A stretch of 64,000 nt of DNA from Streptomyces sp. AC558_RSS880 (lineage in GTDB: Bacteria; Actinomycetota; Actinomycetes; Streptomycetales; Streptomycetaceae), in the NCBI RefSeq assembly GCF_019049255.1, contig NZ_JAGMUJ010000161.1, positions 310,001-374,000 of the forward strand, given 5' to 3'. The position numbers were made by a program, and so were the translations under genes. Positions 1-9,300 of this stretch are shown one piece after another. The notes beneath the pieces are model-generated. The model was not told the DNA's origin. It searched no databases and saw only the letters and a list, made by a program, of their open reading frames with translations. Every line of letters begins with the position of its first letter. Position 1 is the stretch's first letter.

Positions 1-312
1 GCCCTGTCCGCCCGGCTGCCGGCGGGCCAGCCCTGGCCGGCCGAGCTGCGCAATCTGCTGACGTACGTCCTGGTCCGGCTGGAACGCCGGCGGGACGCCC
101 TGGAGCAGCTGCGGCTGACCGGCCCGTACGCGACCTCCTTCCCCTGGGACCGGGACGCGGACGATCCGCTCGGCCGGTTCCTGGAGGTCCGTCAGAGCGT
201 GCGCGCGGCGGTCGCGTCCGGCTCTCCCGAGCCGGGCTCCGGCTCCCCGGCACCGGCCCTCGACCGGCCGAGGAGTGAGCGGGGAGGTCGACTCCGCTTC
301 GGCGACCATTAG
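1..312 (+). CDS. C-terminal end of an uncharacterised protein (5' truncated by window edge)
   Basis: Frame 1 is open from the first base to a TAG at 310-312, giving the last 103 residues of a protein whose start lies outside the window. The visible part begins with an amphipathic, Arg/Leu-rich helical stretch and a short segment reading TGPYATSFPW, and ends in a Ser/Pro/Gly-rich tail. The helices could belong to a helical-repeat (TPR-like) protein, but I cannot assign a family. GC3-biased codons support real coding. The stop lies 11 bp before the next gene, so the two are probably co-transcribed. Confidence 0.6.
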   Translation, partial: ALSARLPAGQPWPAELRNLLTYVLVRLERRRDALEQLRLTGPYATSFPWDRDADDPLGRFLEVRQSVRAAVASGSPEPGSGSPAPALDRPRSERGGRLRFGDH

Positions 313-323
313 GCTCTTGGCTC

Positions 324-1064
324 GTGACGACCGTCCGGCTCCCGCTCTTCCCCTTGAACACGGTGTTGTTCCCGGGGCTCGTACTTCCGCTCAACGTCTT
401 CGAGGAGCGCTATCGCGCCATGATGCGCGAGCTGCTGAAGACCCCGGAGGACGAGCCGCGCCGGTTCGCCGTCGTGGCGATCCGCGACGGGCACGAGGTG
501 GCGCCGAGCGCGCCCGGCATGCCCGATCCGACGGCCGTGCCCGCACGCGGCCCGGCGGCGGGCTTCGGCACCGATCCGCTGCGCGCCTTCCACAAGGTGG
601 CCTGTGTCGCCGACGCGGCGACGATCCGGGAGCGGGCCGACGGCACCTTCGAGGTGCTGGCGACCGGTACGACCCGGGTGCGGCTGCTGTCCGTCGACGC
701 CTCGGGGCCGTATCTGACGGCCGAGTCGGAGCCGCTGGCCGAGGATCCCGGCGAGGGGGCGGGGGCACTGGCCGAGGGGGTGCTGCGGTCGTTCCGCCAG
801 TACCAGAAGCGGCTGGCGGGGGCGCGGGAACGGTCGCTGACGACCGGCGCGGACCTGCCGGACGAGCCGGGTGTCGTCTCCTATCTGGTCGCCGCCGCGA
901 TGATGCTGGACACGCCGACGAAGCAGCGGCTGCTCCAGGCGCCGGACACCGCGTCCCGGCTCCGTGACGAGCTGAAACTGCTGCGCACGGAGACGGCCGT
1001 CATCCGTCATCTGCCGTCGCTGCCGGCCGCGGAGCTGACACGCGGTCCGACGAGTCTCAACTGA
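324..1064 (+). CDS. LON peptidase substrate-binding (LonN/PUD) domain protein
   Basis: This 246-residue cytoplasmic protein begins with the hallmark of the Lon N-terminal domain: LPLFPLNTVLFPG followed by LPLNVFEERYR within the first 35 residues. The rest is a beta-rich core (about 60-140) and a helical half. There is no AAA+ or protease domain, so it is a stand-alone LonN protein. In this family that points to protein or peptide recognition rather than proteolysis; the substrate is unknown. The GTG start is weakly supported because no strong Shine-Dalgarno is visible, but it places the family motif at the N-terminus. It probably forms an operon with the gene ending at 312 and with the ybaK-like gene 29 bp downstream. 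Confidence 0.85.
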   Translation: MTTVRLPLFPLNTVLFPGLVLPLNVFEERYRAMMRELLKTPEDEPRRFAVVAIRDGHEVAPSAPGMPDPTAVPARGPAAGFGTDPLRAFHKVACVADAATIRERADGTFEVLATGTTRVRLLSVDASGPYLTAESEPLAEDPGEGAGALAEGVLRSFRQYQKRLAGARERSLTTGADLPDEPGVVSYLVAAAMMLDTPTKQRLLQAPDTASRLRDELKLLRTETAVIRHLPSLPAAELTRGPTSLN

Positions 1065-1093
1065 CGTACGAACTACTGGGGGTACAGGCGGGG

Positions 1094-1597
1094 ATGGCGA
1101 AGAAGTCCAAGAAGCAGCAGCAGTCGGGAGGCACGCCCGCGACGGTGGCGCTCACCGCGGCCGGAGTGCCGTTCACGGTGCACTCCTACGACCACGACCC
1201 CTCCCACCCGTCCTACGGCGAGGAGGCGGCCGAGGCGATGGGGGTCTCACCGGACCGGGTCTTCAAGACGCTGGTGGCGGACGTCGACGGCGCGCTGACG
1301 GTGGCGGTGGTGCCGGTGGCGGGGCAGCTGGACCTGAAGGCCCTCGCGGCGGCGGTGGGCGGCAAGCGGGCCGCGATGGCCGACCCGGCACTGGCGGAAC
1401 GCACCACGGGCTACGTCCGCGGCGGCATCTCCCCCCTGGGCCAGCGCAAGAAACTCCCCACGGTCCTGGACGAGTCGGCCACCGCGCACACCACGATCTG
1501 CGTCTCGGCAGGCCGCCGAGGCCTGGAGGTGGAACTCTCCCCCGGCGACCTGACCACCCTGACATCGGCCACCCTGGCCCCCATCGGCCGCCCGTAG
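1094..1597 (+). CDS. ybaK: YbaK/EbsC-type Cys-tRNA(Pro) deacylase
   Basis: The 167-residue protein has a Lys/Gln-rich leader (MAKKSKKQQQ) followed by a YbaK/ProRS-insertion editing domain spanning about 15-165. The segment VFKTLVADVDG contains the conserved lysine used by this family to hydrolyse mischarged Cys-tRNA(Pro), and GYVRGGISPLGQRKKLPTV is the typical substrate-site loop. It is expected to act in the cytoplasm as a trans-editing factor for prolyl-tRNA synthetase. A purine-rich Shine-Dalgarno (GGCGGGG) lies just upstream of the ATG. It follows the LonN gene closely and faces the DUF2567 gene. Confidence 0.9.
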   Translation: MAKKSKKQQQSGGTPATVALTAAGVPFTVHSYDHDPSHPSYGEEAAEAMGVSPDRVFKTLVADVDGALTVAVVPVAGQLDLKALAAAVGGKRAAMADPALAERTTGYVRGGISPLGQRKKLPTVLDESATAHTTICVSAGRRGLEVELSPGDLTTLTSATLAPIGRP

Positions 1598-1640
1598 CGC
1601 CCCGCCGTACCCGCGGGCAATCGTGCCGCAGGGCGGCACG

Positions 1641-1707
1641 GGTGGGCTGGGGGTCCCCCCTCTGGGGGAGGCACCCCGCAAGCGCCGGGCCGCGCGACCC
1701 ACCCCCC
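1641..1707. repeat. Intergenic repeat, copy 1 (partner at 51599-51640)
   Basis: The 140-bp gap between two convergent genes holds a G-run/C-run hairpin (GGGGGTCCCCCC at about 1649-1660) followed by GGGGAGGCA and AAGCGCCGGGCCGCGCGAC (1680-1698). Bases 1665-1706 align without gaps to 51599-51640 with three mismatches. Both copies lie between convergent genes, which suggests a REP-like or terminator-associated element. Terminator function is inferred. Confidence 0.6.
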
Positions 1708-1737
1708 GGTCGGCACCCACATGGGGCACCCGGCGGC

Positions 1738-2442
1738 CTACGCCCCCGGCACCCCGTACGCCCCCGCAGGGAACTCCTCCGGATCCCGCGGCCCGAACAG
1801 CCCCGTCAACCCCAGATGCAGAGCCAGCGCCGCGAACGGCCACGCCAGCAGCGCCCCCTTCGCACTCAGCGTCAACGGCGCGTCGAACGGGACCCCCTTG
1901 CCCGCGCTCCTCGCCTGGGCGATCACATCCGAAGCCGGCGACAGCCACACCCCGAGCCGCCAGGCCAGCACCGACCCCAGCAGCCCGCCGACCGCCAGCG
2001 CCACCACCAACGGCACGCCCCCACGCCGCCGCACCAGGAACACGGCGAGCGCGCTCACCGCACCGAACCCCAGCGCGAGCAGCGAGAACGTGCCGTCCAC
2101 CCCGATGCCCTGCTCACCCTCGGAGTCCTTGAGGTACACGACCCAGTTGTCGCCGACCACGTCACCCACGTACGGCACGCGCGGCGCCAGCCACCACCAC
2201 AGCACCCCGAGCAACACCCCGCCGAGCGCCACCGCCACCGCGGTCACGGCGGCCTCACGTATCTCCGCCTTCATCCCGGGGCCGTCCTGTTCGTACCACC
2301 GGCCGTGCCGTGGGTCCTCGGCGTGCCCGGTCCCGTCCGCGTGCGGAGTCGTGGCGGCCGTCCGCCCGTCGGACGGCGGCTGCCACACGTCCCGCGCGGA
2401 ACGCTCGTGCGGAGGCGGTGGTGGTGTCAGAGGTGCGCTCAC
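1738..2442 (-). CDS. DUF2567-family membrane protein
   Basis: The 234-residue protein has a hydrophilic Pro/His-rich N-terminus (about 1-55), then four hydrophobic segments at roughly 63-85, 120-138, 145-165 and 195-213, consistent with an integral membrane protein. The loop after the first segment (APRVPYVGDVVGDNWVVYL) resembles the actinobacterial DUF2567 family, whose function is unknown. It starts with GTG 34 bp after the ABC permease stop, so it is probably the third gene of that operon and may be an accessory to the exporter. No catalytic motif is visible. A downstream start near MKAEIREAAV cannot be excluded. Confidence 0.75.
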   Translation of the reverse strand: MSAPLTPPPPPHERSARDVWQPPSDGRTAATTPHADGTGHAEDPRHGRWYEQDGPGMKAEIREAAVTAVAVALGGVLLGVLWWWLAPRVPYVGDVVGDNWVVYLKDSEGEQGIGVDGTFSLLALGFGAVSALAVFLVRRRGGVPLVVALAVGGLLGSVLAWRLGVWLSPASDVIAQARSAGKGVPFDAPLTLSAKGALLAWPFAALALHLGLTGLFGPRDPEEFPAGAYGVPGA

Positions 2443-2476
2443 CCTGCCATCGTGCCAGGCCCGGCCGTGCGGCGCG

Positions 2477-3382
2477 TCACCGGACGGCTGCCCTGCGGTA
2501 CGCCCAGGTCGCGACGGCCAGCGAGATCACGCCGACGCCCCCGCACACGGCGAGGTCACCGAGTACGCGCGCCCAGTCGGGATGCGGTCCGAAGGTCCGC
2601 GCGAAGGCCTCGACGCCGTACGTCGACGGCAGCAGGTCCCGGGCGAGACGCACCGCCTCCGGCATCCGCTCCGCCGGCAGCACACCGAGCAGCAGCGCGG
2701 CCGACATGCCGAGCTGGCCCAGCAGCGTGGCCAGCTCCGCGCGGGGCGCGAGCAGGCCGAGCGCCGCACCGAGTCCGGCGAGCGCGGCCCCGGCGAGCGG
2801 GATCACGGCGGCCAGCACCCACAGGTGCGCCAGCGGCAGCCCGAACAGTACGCACCCGAAGACGGCGGTCACCACGGTCCCCGGCACGGTGAACGAGGCG
2901 TACGCGCCCGCCGCGCCCAGCACCACCGCCGCCGGCGGTACCGGCAGCGTCGCGTAGTGGTCGAGCCCGCCGCTGGCCCGCAGCTGCCCGAAGTACTGGG
3001 CGAGCAGGTTCAGCGCGACGAAGGCGACGACCAGGACCGCCGAGCCGGCGACCACCGCCTGCGCCTCGCCGCCGCCGTCCACGACCCCGCGCATCAGGAC
3101 CATGATCCCGACCGACTGGAAGGTCGCCACGAACAGCAGCGGTATCCGCGCGACCCGGGCCCGGGACAGCTGCGCCCGGTACACGGCCGCCAGCGACGGC
3201 CACAGCCGTGCCCGGGGGCCGAGCTCGGCTGCTTCCGGTGCGGCCTCCTCCACGGCCAGGGCGCCGCCCGGCAGGGCATCGGCGGGTACGACACTCACGT
3301 CGTGCTGCTCCCCTTCGTTCGGAGGTTCGCCCGGAACCACTGCGGCCCTGTTCCGTACGGATGTCGCGGCCCGTGTGCTCAC
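2477..3382 (-). CDS. ABC transporter permease
   Basis: The 301-residue protein has a hydrophilic N-terminal region of about 70 residues and then six predicted membrane spans, ending with a short basic tail (WAYRRAAVR). This is the layout of ABC-2-type exporter permeases. It starts with a GTG that overlaps the TGA of the ATPase gene by 4 bp (GTGA, 3379-3382), indicating translational coupling. With the ATPase it should form an exporter in the cytoplasmic membrane, perhaps for a drug, lipid or polysaccharide. The substrate cannot be read from sequence. The open frame continues upstream, but that part is the shadow of the ATPase gene. Confidence 0.85.
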   Translation of the reverse strand: MSTRAATSVRNRAAVVPGEPPNEGEQHDVSVVPADALPGGALAVEEAAPEAAELGPRARLWPSLAAVYRAQLSRARVARIPLLFVATFQSVGIMVLMRGVVDGGGEAQAVVAGSAVLVVAFVALNLLAQYFGQLRASGGLDHYATLPVPPAAVVLGAAGAYASFTVPGTVVTAVFGCVLFGLPLAHLWVLAAVIPLAGAALAGLGAALGLLAPRAELATLLGQLGMSAALLLGVLPAERMPEAVRLARDLLPSTYGVEAFARTFGPHPDWARVLGDLAVCGGVGVISLAVATWAYRRAAVR

Positions 3383-4398
3383 GCCTTCACCAGTCCCTGT
3401 CGTACGGCGCCGCCCAGGGCCAGGTAGACGTCCTCCAGGCTGGGCGTGGCCAGCGTGAAGTCGTCCAGTGCGGCGAAGGCGGCCCCGCCGGTGACGGTGG
3501 CGACGACCGTGCGGGCCTCCTCGGGCGCGAGCCGCAGGGTCCAGCGGCGGCCCGACTCGACGACCCGGTCCCGCAGCGCGGCGACCTCGGGCACGTGCAG
3601 GGGTGCCGCCTCGCGCCACACCAGATCGACCCGGACCTCGCCGGCGACCCGCTCCTTGAGGCCGGCCGGGCTGTCGCAGGCGATGACCCGGCCCCGGTCG
3701 AGCACGGCGACCCGGTCGAGCACGGTCTCGGCCTCGATGACGTTGTGGGTGACCAGCAGCACGGTGGTGCCGTGCTCGGCGCGGCGCCGGTCGACGGCGG
3801 ACCACACCGCGCGCCGGGCCACCGGGTCCATGCCGGTGGTGGGCTCGTCCAGGACGAGCAGGGGGCGGGCCCCCACCAGTGCGGCGGCGAAGCAGGCCAG
3901 CCGGCGCTGGCCGCCGGAGAGCTTCCTCAGCGGGCGCCCGGCGAGCGGGGCGAGCCCGAGTTCGTCCAGGACGTCGTCCCGCTCGGCCCGCGCCCGGCGC
4001 GCGTCGAGCCCGCGCAGCCGGCCGGTGGTCTCGGCGGCGAGGGACACGGTCAGCTCGTCGAGGGCGCTGGACTCCTGGCCGAGGTAGGCGAGGATGCGTG
4101 CGGCCCGCTCGGGGTGGCGCACGATGTCGTGGCCGAGTATGTCCACGCTGCCGCTGTCGGGCCGCATCAGGCCGGTCAGCTGGCGTACGAGGGTGGACTT
4201 GCCGGCGCCGTTCGGGCCGAGCAGTCCGAAGATCTCGCCGCGCCGGATGTCGAGCCCCACGTCGTCGGTGGCCCGGACCTCGGGCGTCGCGGGGACCCCG
4301 CGCCGGCCGCGCACCGCCGGGTAGGTCTTGGTCAGCCCGCGCACCGCACACACGACGTCACCACCGTGCCGGAATCCCTGTGCCGCGCGCGTACTCAC
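3379..4398 (-). CDS. ABC transporter ATP-binding protein (DrrA/CcmA-like)
   Basis: This 339-residue nucleotide-binding protein has all core ABC motifs: Walker A GLLGPNGAGKST, the signature LSGGQRR, and Walker B LLVLDEPTTGMD followed by an H-loop in LLVTHNV. The C-terminal 100 residues form the extension typical of DrrA-type exporter ATPases. I chose GTG 4398 because it places MVSTRAAQG just before the conserved VRGLTKTYP strand; an upstream start near 4557 would add a Gly-rich stretch with no family match. It is the first gene of the operon with the permease and DUF2567 protein. An intact catalytic Glu indicates active hydrolysis. Confidence 0.9.
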   Translation of the reverse strand: MSTRAAQGFRHGGDVVCAVRGLTKTYPAVRGRRGVPATPEVRATDDVGLDIRRGEIFGLLGPNGAGKSTLVRQLTGLMRPDSGSVDILGHDIVRHPERAARILAYLGQESSALDELTVSLAAETTGRLRGLDARRARAERDDVLDELGLAPLAGRPLRKLSGGQRRLACFAAALVGARPLLVLDEPTTGMDPVARRAVWSAVDRRRAEHGTTVLLVTHNVIEAETVLDRVAVLDRGRVIACDSPAGLKERVAGEVRVDLVWREAAPLHVPEVAALRDRVVESGRRWTLRLAPEEARTVVATVTGGAAFAALDDFTLATPSLEDVYLALGGAVRQGLVKA

Positions 4399-4677
4399 AA
4401 GGGACGAGCCTACGGGGTCCACGACCCCGACCCGCCCTCGGGTCACCCCGGTGCCCGCGAACCCGCCCCAACCACCCACCGGCCCGCCGAGCCGACCCTC
4501 CGCACACAGGAACCACGGCCCGCCTCCCACCTCGCCGACCCGGGACAGCACCCGCACACGCCGGGGTTGTGGCCCGCCTTCCAGCCGACCGAGTCGGGTG
4601 GTGGGTGGACATGGGCCGGGGTCCGGGGGCGGGAGCTCCCGGCGGGGGCACAGGAGGCGGGGCCACGCACCGCCCGC

Positions 4678-5895
4678 TCACTCCCCGGCGGGAGCCCGTT
4701 CCGTGCCGGTGCGCAGGTCCAGCTCCCGCCAGAAGCCCGCCCGGATGGCGTAACGGTCGCGTTCGTCGATCTGGTCGTCCTTGTGGGCGAGCAGACCGAA
4801 GCGGGCCGCGTACCGCAGCAGCTCGCCGTCGATGCGGTGCGGGATGCGGGGGTACATGCCGGACAGCTTCTGGATGTGGCCCTGGTCGCCGAGCCGCTCG
4901 ACCCAGCGCCGGGCGAAGACCTGCCCCACCTCGAAGGGGTCCCCGCCGACGGTGGTGATGTCCTCCTCGCGGTCGGCCCACCGCTGCTCCGCCGTGGTCA
5001 GCTGGGCGAGCGTCGGCATGGAGGCCGCGTCCGGCGGCTCGGCGGCCGGCCGGTCGACCCAGCCCTTGTCGGAGGACCAGCGCAGGGTGGCGGAGGCGGG
5101 CTGCTGGGGCGGGTGCGGACCGGGGCCGCGCAGTGCGGCCAGGTCCTTGGGGGTGGGTACGCCCTTGGCCGTGGACGCCCGCTCGGCGGTGCCGTTGGGC
5201 CCGGCGGCGGCCGGGTGCCGCGGCTCCTGGACGGTCCGCTCGGCCGTCGCGCCGAGCGCGGACTCCGGCAGCGGGGCGGAGAGGATCGCGGCGATCTCGG
5301 GCCGCGGCACGGGCGGCGGGGCGCACACCCCCGTGTGCTCCTTGGCCCGTACGGCCCGGGTGATCCACGCCCGGTCCAGCACCCGGCGCTCGTCGGCCTC
5401 GGCGACCAGGTCCTCGGACTGGTTGTAGTCGCCGTCGGCGGCCTGCACGGCCCACAGGTGGACGGCGACGCCGTGTTCCTTGGCGGCCATCATGCCGGGC
5501 AGCAGGTCGCCGTCCCCGGTGACCAGGACGATGTCGGAACAGGCGCGGTTGCGGGCCAGTTCGGTCAGCTCGGCGTGCATCGCGGCGTCGACGCCCTTCT
5601 GCGCCCAGCGGCCGTCGCTGCGGGTCAGCGCCCCCAGCCGGACGGTGACCCGGGGCATCACGCGCAGCCTGCGGTGCTCGGGCTGCGGGACGCGGTCGGG
5701 GGCGCCGTCGAACCAGTAGATGCGCAGCAGCGGCTGACGCGTCTCGGACTCGGCGCGCTCCCGCAGCCCCTGGATGAGGGCCGCGTGGTCGACGGTGATG
5801 CGGGACCGCGAGGGCTCCCCGGCGAGGAGACTGGCGGCGGCCCCCAGCAGATACCCGGCGTCCACCAGGACGATGCAGCGGTCCACGCGGTCCAC
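4678..5895 (-). CDS. NYN-domain protein (PIN-like RNase fold)
   Basis: The first 165 residues of this 405-residue protein form an NYN/LabA-type domain. CIVLVDAGYLLG carries the first acidic site, KGVDAAMHAEL the second, and VTGDGDLLPGM the third, so the metal-binding Asp set of PIN-like nucleases is present. A Pro/Ala-rich linker (about 205-300) leads to a conserved C-terminal helical domain (about 300-400) that may bind nucleic acid or a partner. RNase activity is expected from the fold but unproven for this family. It is monocistronic, and the downstream gap of about 280 bp before the ABC operon holds no recognisable gene. Confidence 0.8.
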   Translation of the reverse strand: MDRVDRCIVLVDAGYLLGAAASLLAGEPSRSRITVDHAALIQGLRERAESETRQPLLRIYWFDGAPDRVPQPEHRRLRVMPRVTVRLGALTRSDGRWAQKGVDAAMHAELTELARNRACSDIVLVTGDGDLLPGMMAAKEHGVAVHLWAVQAADGDYNQSEDLVAEADERRVLDRAWITRAVRAKEHTGVCAPPPVPRPEIAAILSAPLPESALGATAERTVQEPRHPAAAGPNGTAERASTAKGVPTPKDLAALRGPGPHPPQQPASATLRWSSDKGWVDRPAAEPPDAASMPTLAQLTTAEQRWADREEDITTVGGDPFEVGQVFARRWVERLGDQGHIQKLSGMYPRIPHRIDGELLRYAARFGLLAHKDDQIDERDRYAIRAGFWRELDLRTGTERAPAGE

Positions 5896-6106
5896 CCTCT
5901 TTCCGGGAGGTTTGCTTCGGGCTTGCTTCGAGTCTGCCCGACCACGCCGGGGTTAACGGCCCGAACTCGATCTTCGGCGTGGCGTTTCCACACTTCCTCC
6001 CCGATCACCCCGGTCACACACGGTAATTGTCCAACATGCGCCCGTTATCCGGCCATGTGAATCTGGTCCCGGCCCTGGCCCCTAGTCCCCCACAGGAGGC
6101 ACCACC

Positions 6107-6274
6107 ATGGCCAAGAACAAGAACCGTGACCGTAAGCAGCCGCAGGCCCAACGCGCCCAGCGGGCGGCACAACCGTCCACGATGGAGACGCCGGACGAGC
6201 AGCGCACCACACAGGTCGTGCCCGGCGAGGTCGGCCAGGGCAAGGGCCGACAGAAGCGCTTCGGCCACAACTGA
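6107..6274 (+). CDS. Small basic protein of unknown function (55 aa)
   Basis: An ATG preceded by a strong Shine-Dalgarno (AGGAGG, 6094-6099, 7 nt spacing) opens a 55-codon frame ending in TGA. The product starts MAKNKNRDRKQPQAQRAQRA and ends GRQKRFGHN. It is rich in Lys, Arg and Gln with no hydrophobic segment, so it is probably soluble, disordered and possibly nucleic-acid or ribosome associated. GC3 bias, the ideal ribosome-binding site and a perfect terminator hairpin 38 bp after the stop all support a real gene. The function is unknown. Confidence 0.75.
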   Translation: MAKNKNRDRKQPQAQRAQRAAQPSTMETPDEQRTTQVVPGEVGQGKGRQKRFGHN

Positions 6275-6312
6275 CATCCGCACGGCGGGCCGTCGCGGCC
6301 CGGGCACATGAA

Positions 6313-6344
6313 GAGGGGCGCACCCACCGCGGGGTGCGCCCCTC
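6313..6344. terminator. Bidirectional terminator between the small basic gene and dnaE
   Basis: GAGGGGCGCACCC (6313-6325) and its exact complement (6332-6344) form a 13-bp perfect stem with a 6-nt loop. It lies between the convergent stops at 6274 and 6366 and has no strong U-tract, as is usual in Streptomyces. Confidence 0.8.
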
Positions 6345-6365
6345 ACGCGCGTCGACCGGACGCCG

Positions 6366-9300
6366 CTAGCCCGCCAGGCAGGACGGTCCGAGGAGGACCT
6401 TCAGATCGCCGAACAGGGCCGGATCCGGCTTCACCCGGTGCCGGTCCAGGCGCAGCACCGTCGTCTTCGTCGGCCCCTGGAGCTTGATCCGCACCTCGCT
6501 GTCGCCCTTGTGGTGGGTGAGGATCTCACCGAGCCGGCTGACCATCGGCGGGGTCACGCGGGTGGCCGGGATGGTGAGCACCACGGGCGCGTTGGTGCCG
6601 GCGTTGGACAGGTCGGGGACCATCAGCTCCATCGCGACCAGCCGCGGCACGTCCTCCCGCTTGTCGAGCCGGCCCTTGACGAACACCACGGCGTCCTCGA
6701 CGAGTTGCGTCGAGACGAGCTGGTACGTCGCCGGGAAGAACATGCACTCGATGGAGCCCGCGAGGTCCTCCACGGTGGCGATCGCCCAGGCGTTGCCCTG
6801 CTTGGTCATCTTGCGCTGCAGGCCCGAGATGATGCCGCCGATGGTGACCACCGCGCCGTCGCCGAAGTCACCGCCGGTGAGCTGGGAGATGCCCGCGTCG
6901 GCCTTGTCGGACAGCACGTGCTCCAGGCCGAACAACGGGTGGTCGGAGACGTAGAGCCCGAGCATCTCGCGCTCCTGGGCGAGCAGGTACGTCTTGTCCC
7001 ACTCGTCGTCGGTGAAGGTGACGTCGAGGCCGAAGCCGGGCTCGCTGGTCTCCTCCTCCCCCATGCCGCCGAAGAGGTCGAACTGTCCCTCGGCCTCCTT
7101 GCGCTTGACCGCGACCACGTTGTCGATCATCGGCTCGTACTGCGCGGTGAGGCCCTTGCGGGTGTGCCCCAGGGTGTCGAAGGCGCCGGCCTTGATCAGC
7201 GACTCCGTGGTGCGCTTGTTGCAGGCGACCGCGTCGACCTTGTCGAGGTAGTCGGGGAAGGAGGCGTACTTCCCCTTGGCCTTGCGGCTCTTGATGATCG
7301 ACTCGACCACGTTCGTACCGACGTTCCGCACGGCCTCCAGGCCGAAGAGGATCACGTCGTCGCCCTGGGCGGCGAAGTTGTGCACCGACTCGTTGACGTT
7401 CGGCGGGAGCACCTTGATGCCCATGCGGCGGCACTCGTTGAGGTAGATCGCCGACTTGTCCTTGTCGTCCTTCACCGAGGTGAGCAGCGCGGCCATGTAC
7501 TCGGCGGGGTGGTTCGCCTTGAGGTAGGCGGTCCAGTACGACACCAGTCCGTACGCGGCGGAGTGCGCCTTGTTGAAGGCGTAGCCGGCGAACGGCACCA
7601 GCACGTCCCAGAGGGCCTGGATGGCCTCGTCGCTGTAGCCGTTCTTGCGGGCGCCGGACTGGAAGATGGTGAAGTTCTTCGCCAGTTCCTCGGGCTTCTT
7701 CTTGCCCATCACGCGGCGGAGGATGTCGGCCTCGCCGAGCGAGTAGCCGGCGATGATCTGGGCGGCCTTCTGCACCTGCTCCTGGTAGACGATCAGGCCG
7801 TAGGTGACGTCCAGGACCTCCTTGAGCGGCTCCTCCAGCTCGGGGTGGATGGGCGTGATGTCCTGCTGGCCGTTCTTGCGCAGGGCGTAGTTGGTGTGCG
7901 AGTTCATGCCCATCGGGCCCGGCCGGTACAGGGCCGACACGGCGGAGATGTCCTCGAAGTTGTCCGGCTTCATCAGCCGGAGCAGGGAGCGCATCGGGCC
8001 GCCGTCGAACTGGAACACGCCGAGCGTGTCGCCGCGCTGGAGCAGCTCGAAGGTCGTGGGGTCGTCCAGGGGCAGCGACAGCAGGTCGATGTCGATGCCC
8101 TTGTTGGCCTTCACCATCTTGACGGCGTCGTCCATGATGGTCAGGTTGCGCAGGCCCAGGAAGTCCATCTTCAGCAGGCCGAGCGACTCGCAGCTCGGGT
8201 AGTCCCACTGCGTGATGGTCACGCCGTCGGTGTGCCTGACCCAGACGGGCACGTGGTCGGTGATGGTCTCGCTGGACATGATCACGCCGGCGGCGTGCAC
8301 GCCCATCTGCCGGACCAGGCCCTCGACGCCCTTGGCGGTGTCGATGACCTTCTTCACGTCCGGCTCGTTCTCGTACATCCCGCGGATCTCGCCGGCCTCG
8401 GAGTACCGGGGGTGGCTCGGGTCCGTGATGCCGGAGAGCGGGATGCCCTTGCCCAGGACGTCGGCCGGCATCGCCTTGGTGAGCCGGTCGCCCATCGCGT
8501 ACGGGTAGCCCAGCACGCGCGCGGAGTCCTTGATGGCGTTCTTGGCCTTGATGGTGCCGTAGGTGCCGATCATGGCGACCTTGTCGGCGCCGTACTTCTC
8601 CGTCACGTACCGGATCACCTCGACGCGCCGGCGCTCGTCGAAGTCGATGTCGACGTCGGGCATCGAGATGCGCTCGGGGTTGAGGAACCGCTCGAAGATC
8701 AGGCCGTGCGGGATCGGGTCGAGGTCGGTGATGCCGAGGGCGTAGGCGACGATCGAGCCGGCCGCGGAGCCACGGCCGGGGCCGACGGCGATGCCCTGCT
8801 TCTTCGCCCACATGATGAAGTCGGCGACGACGAGGAAGTAGCCGGGGAAGCCCATCGAGATGATGGTGTCCATCTCGTACTCGACCTGCTTCATGCGGTC
8901 GTCCGGGATGCCGCCCGGGAAGCGGCGCTCCATGCCGCGCATGGTCTCCTCGCGGAACCAGCTGACCTCGGTGTACCCCTCCGGGATGTCGAACTTCGGC
9001 ATCAGGTCGCGCTTCTCGAACATGCCCGTGGTGTCGACCATCTCGGCGATCAGCCGGGTGTTGGCGCAGCCCTGCTGCCAGGCGTCCGAGGAGTCGATGG
9101 CGTACATCTCGTCGGTGGACTTGAGGTAGTAGCCGGTGCCGTCGAACTTGAAGCGGTCGGGGTCGGAGAGGTTCTTGCCGGTCTGGATGCACAGCAGCGC
9201 GTCGTGGGCGCCCGCCTCGTGCGCGTACGTGTAGTGCGAGTCGTTGGTGACCAGCGGGGGGATGCCGAGCTTCCTGCCGATCTCCAGCAGGCCGTCGCGG

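Noticed and set aside
3208..6060. A 950-codon forward frame spanning the ABC operon and NYN gene
   Set aside because: It crosses three real minus-strand genes with strong motifs and reads as repetitive Gly/Pro/Arg/Gly text.
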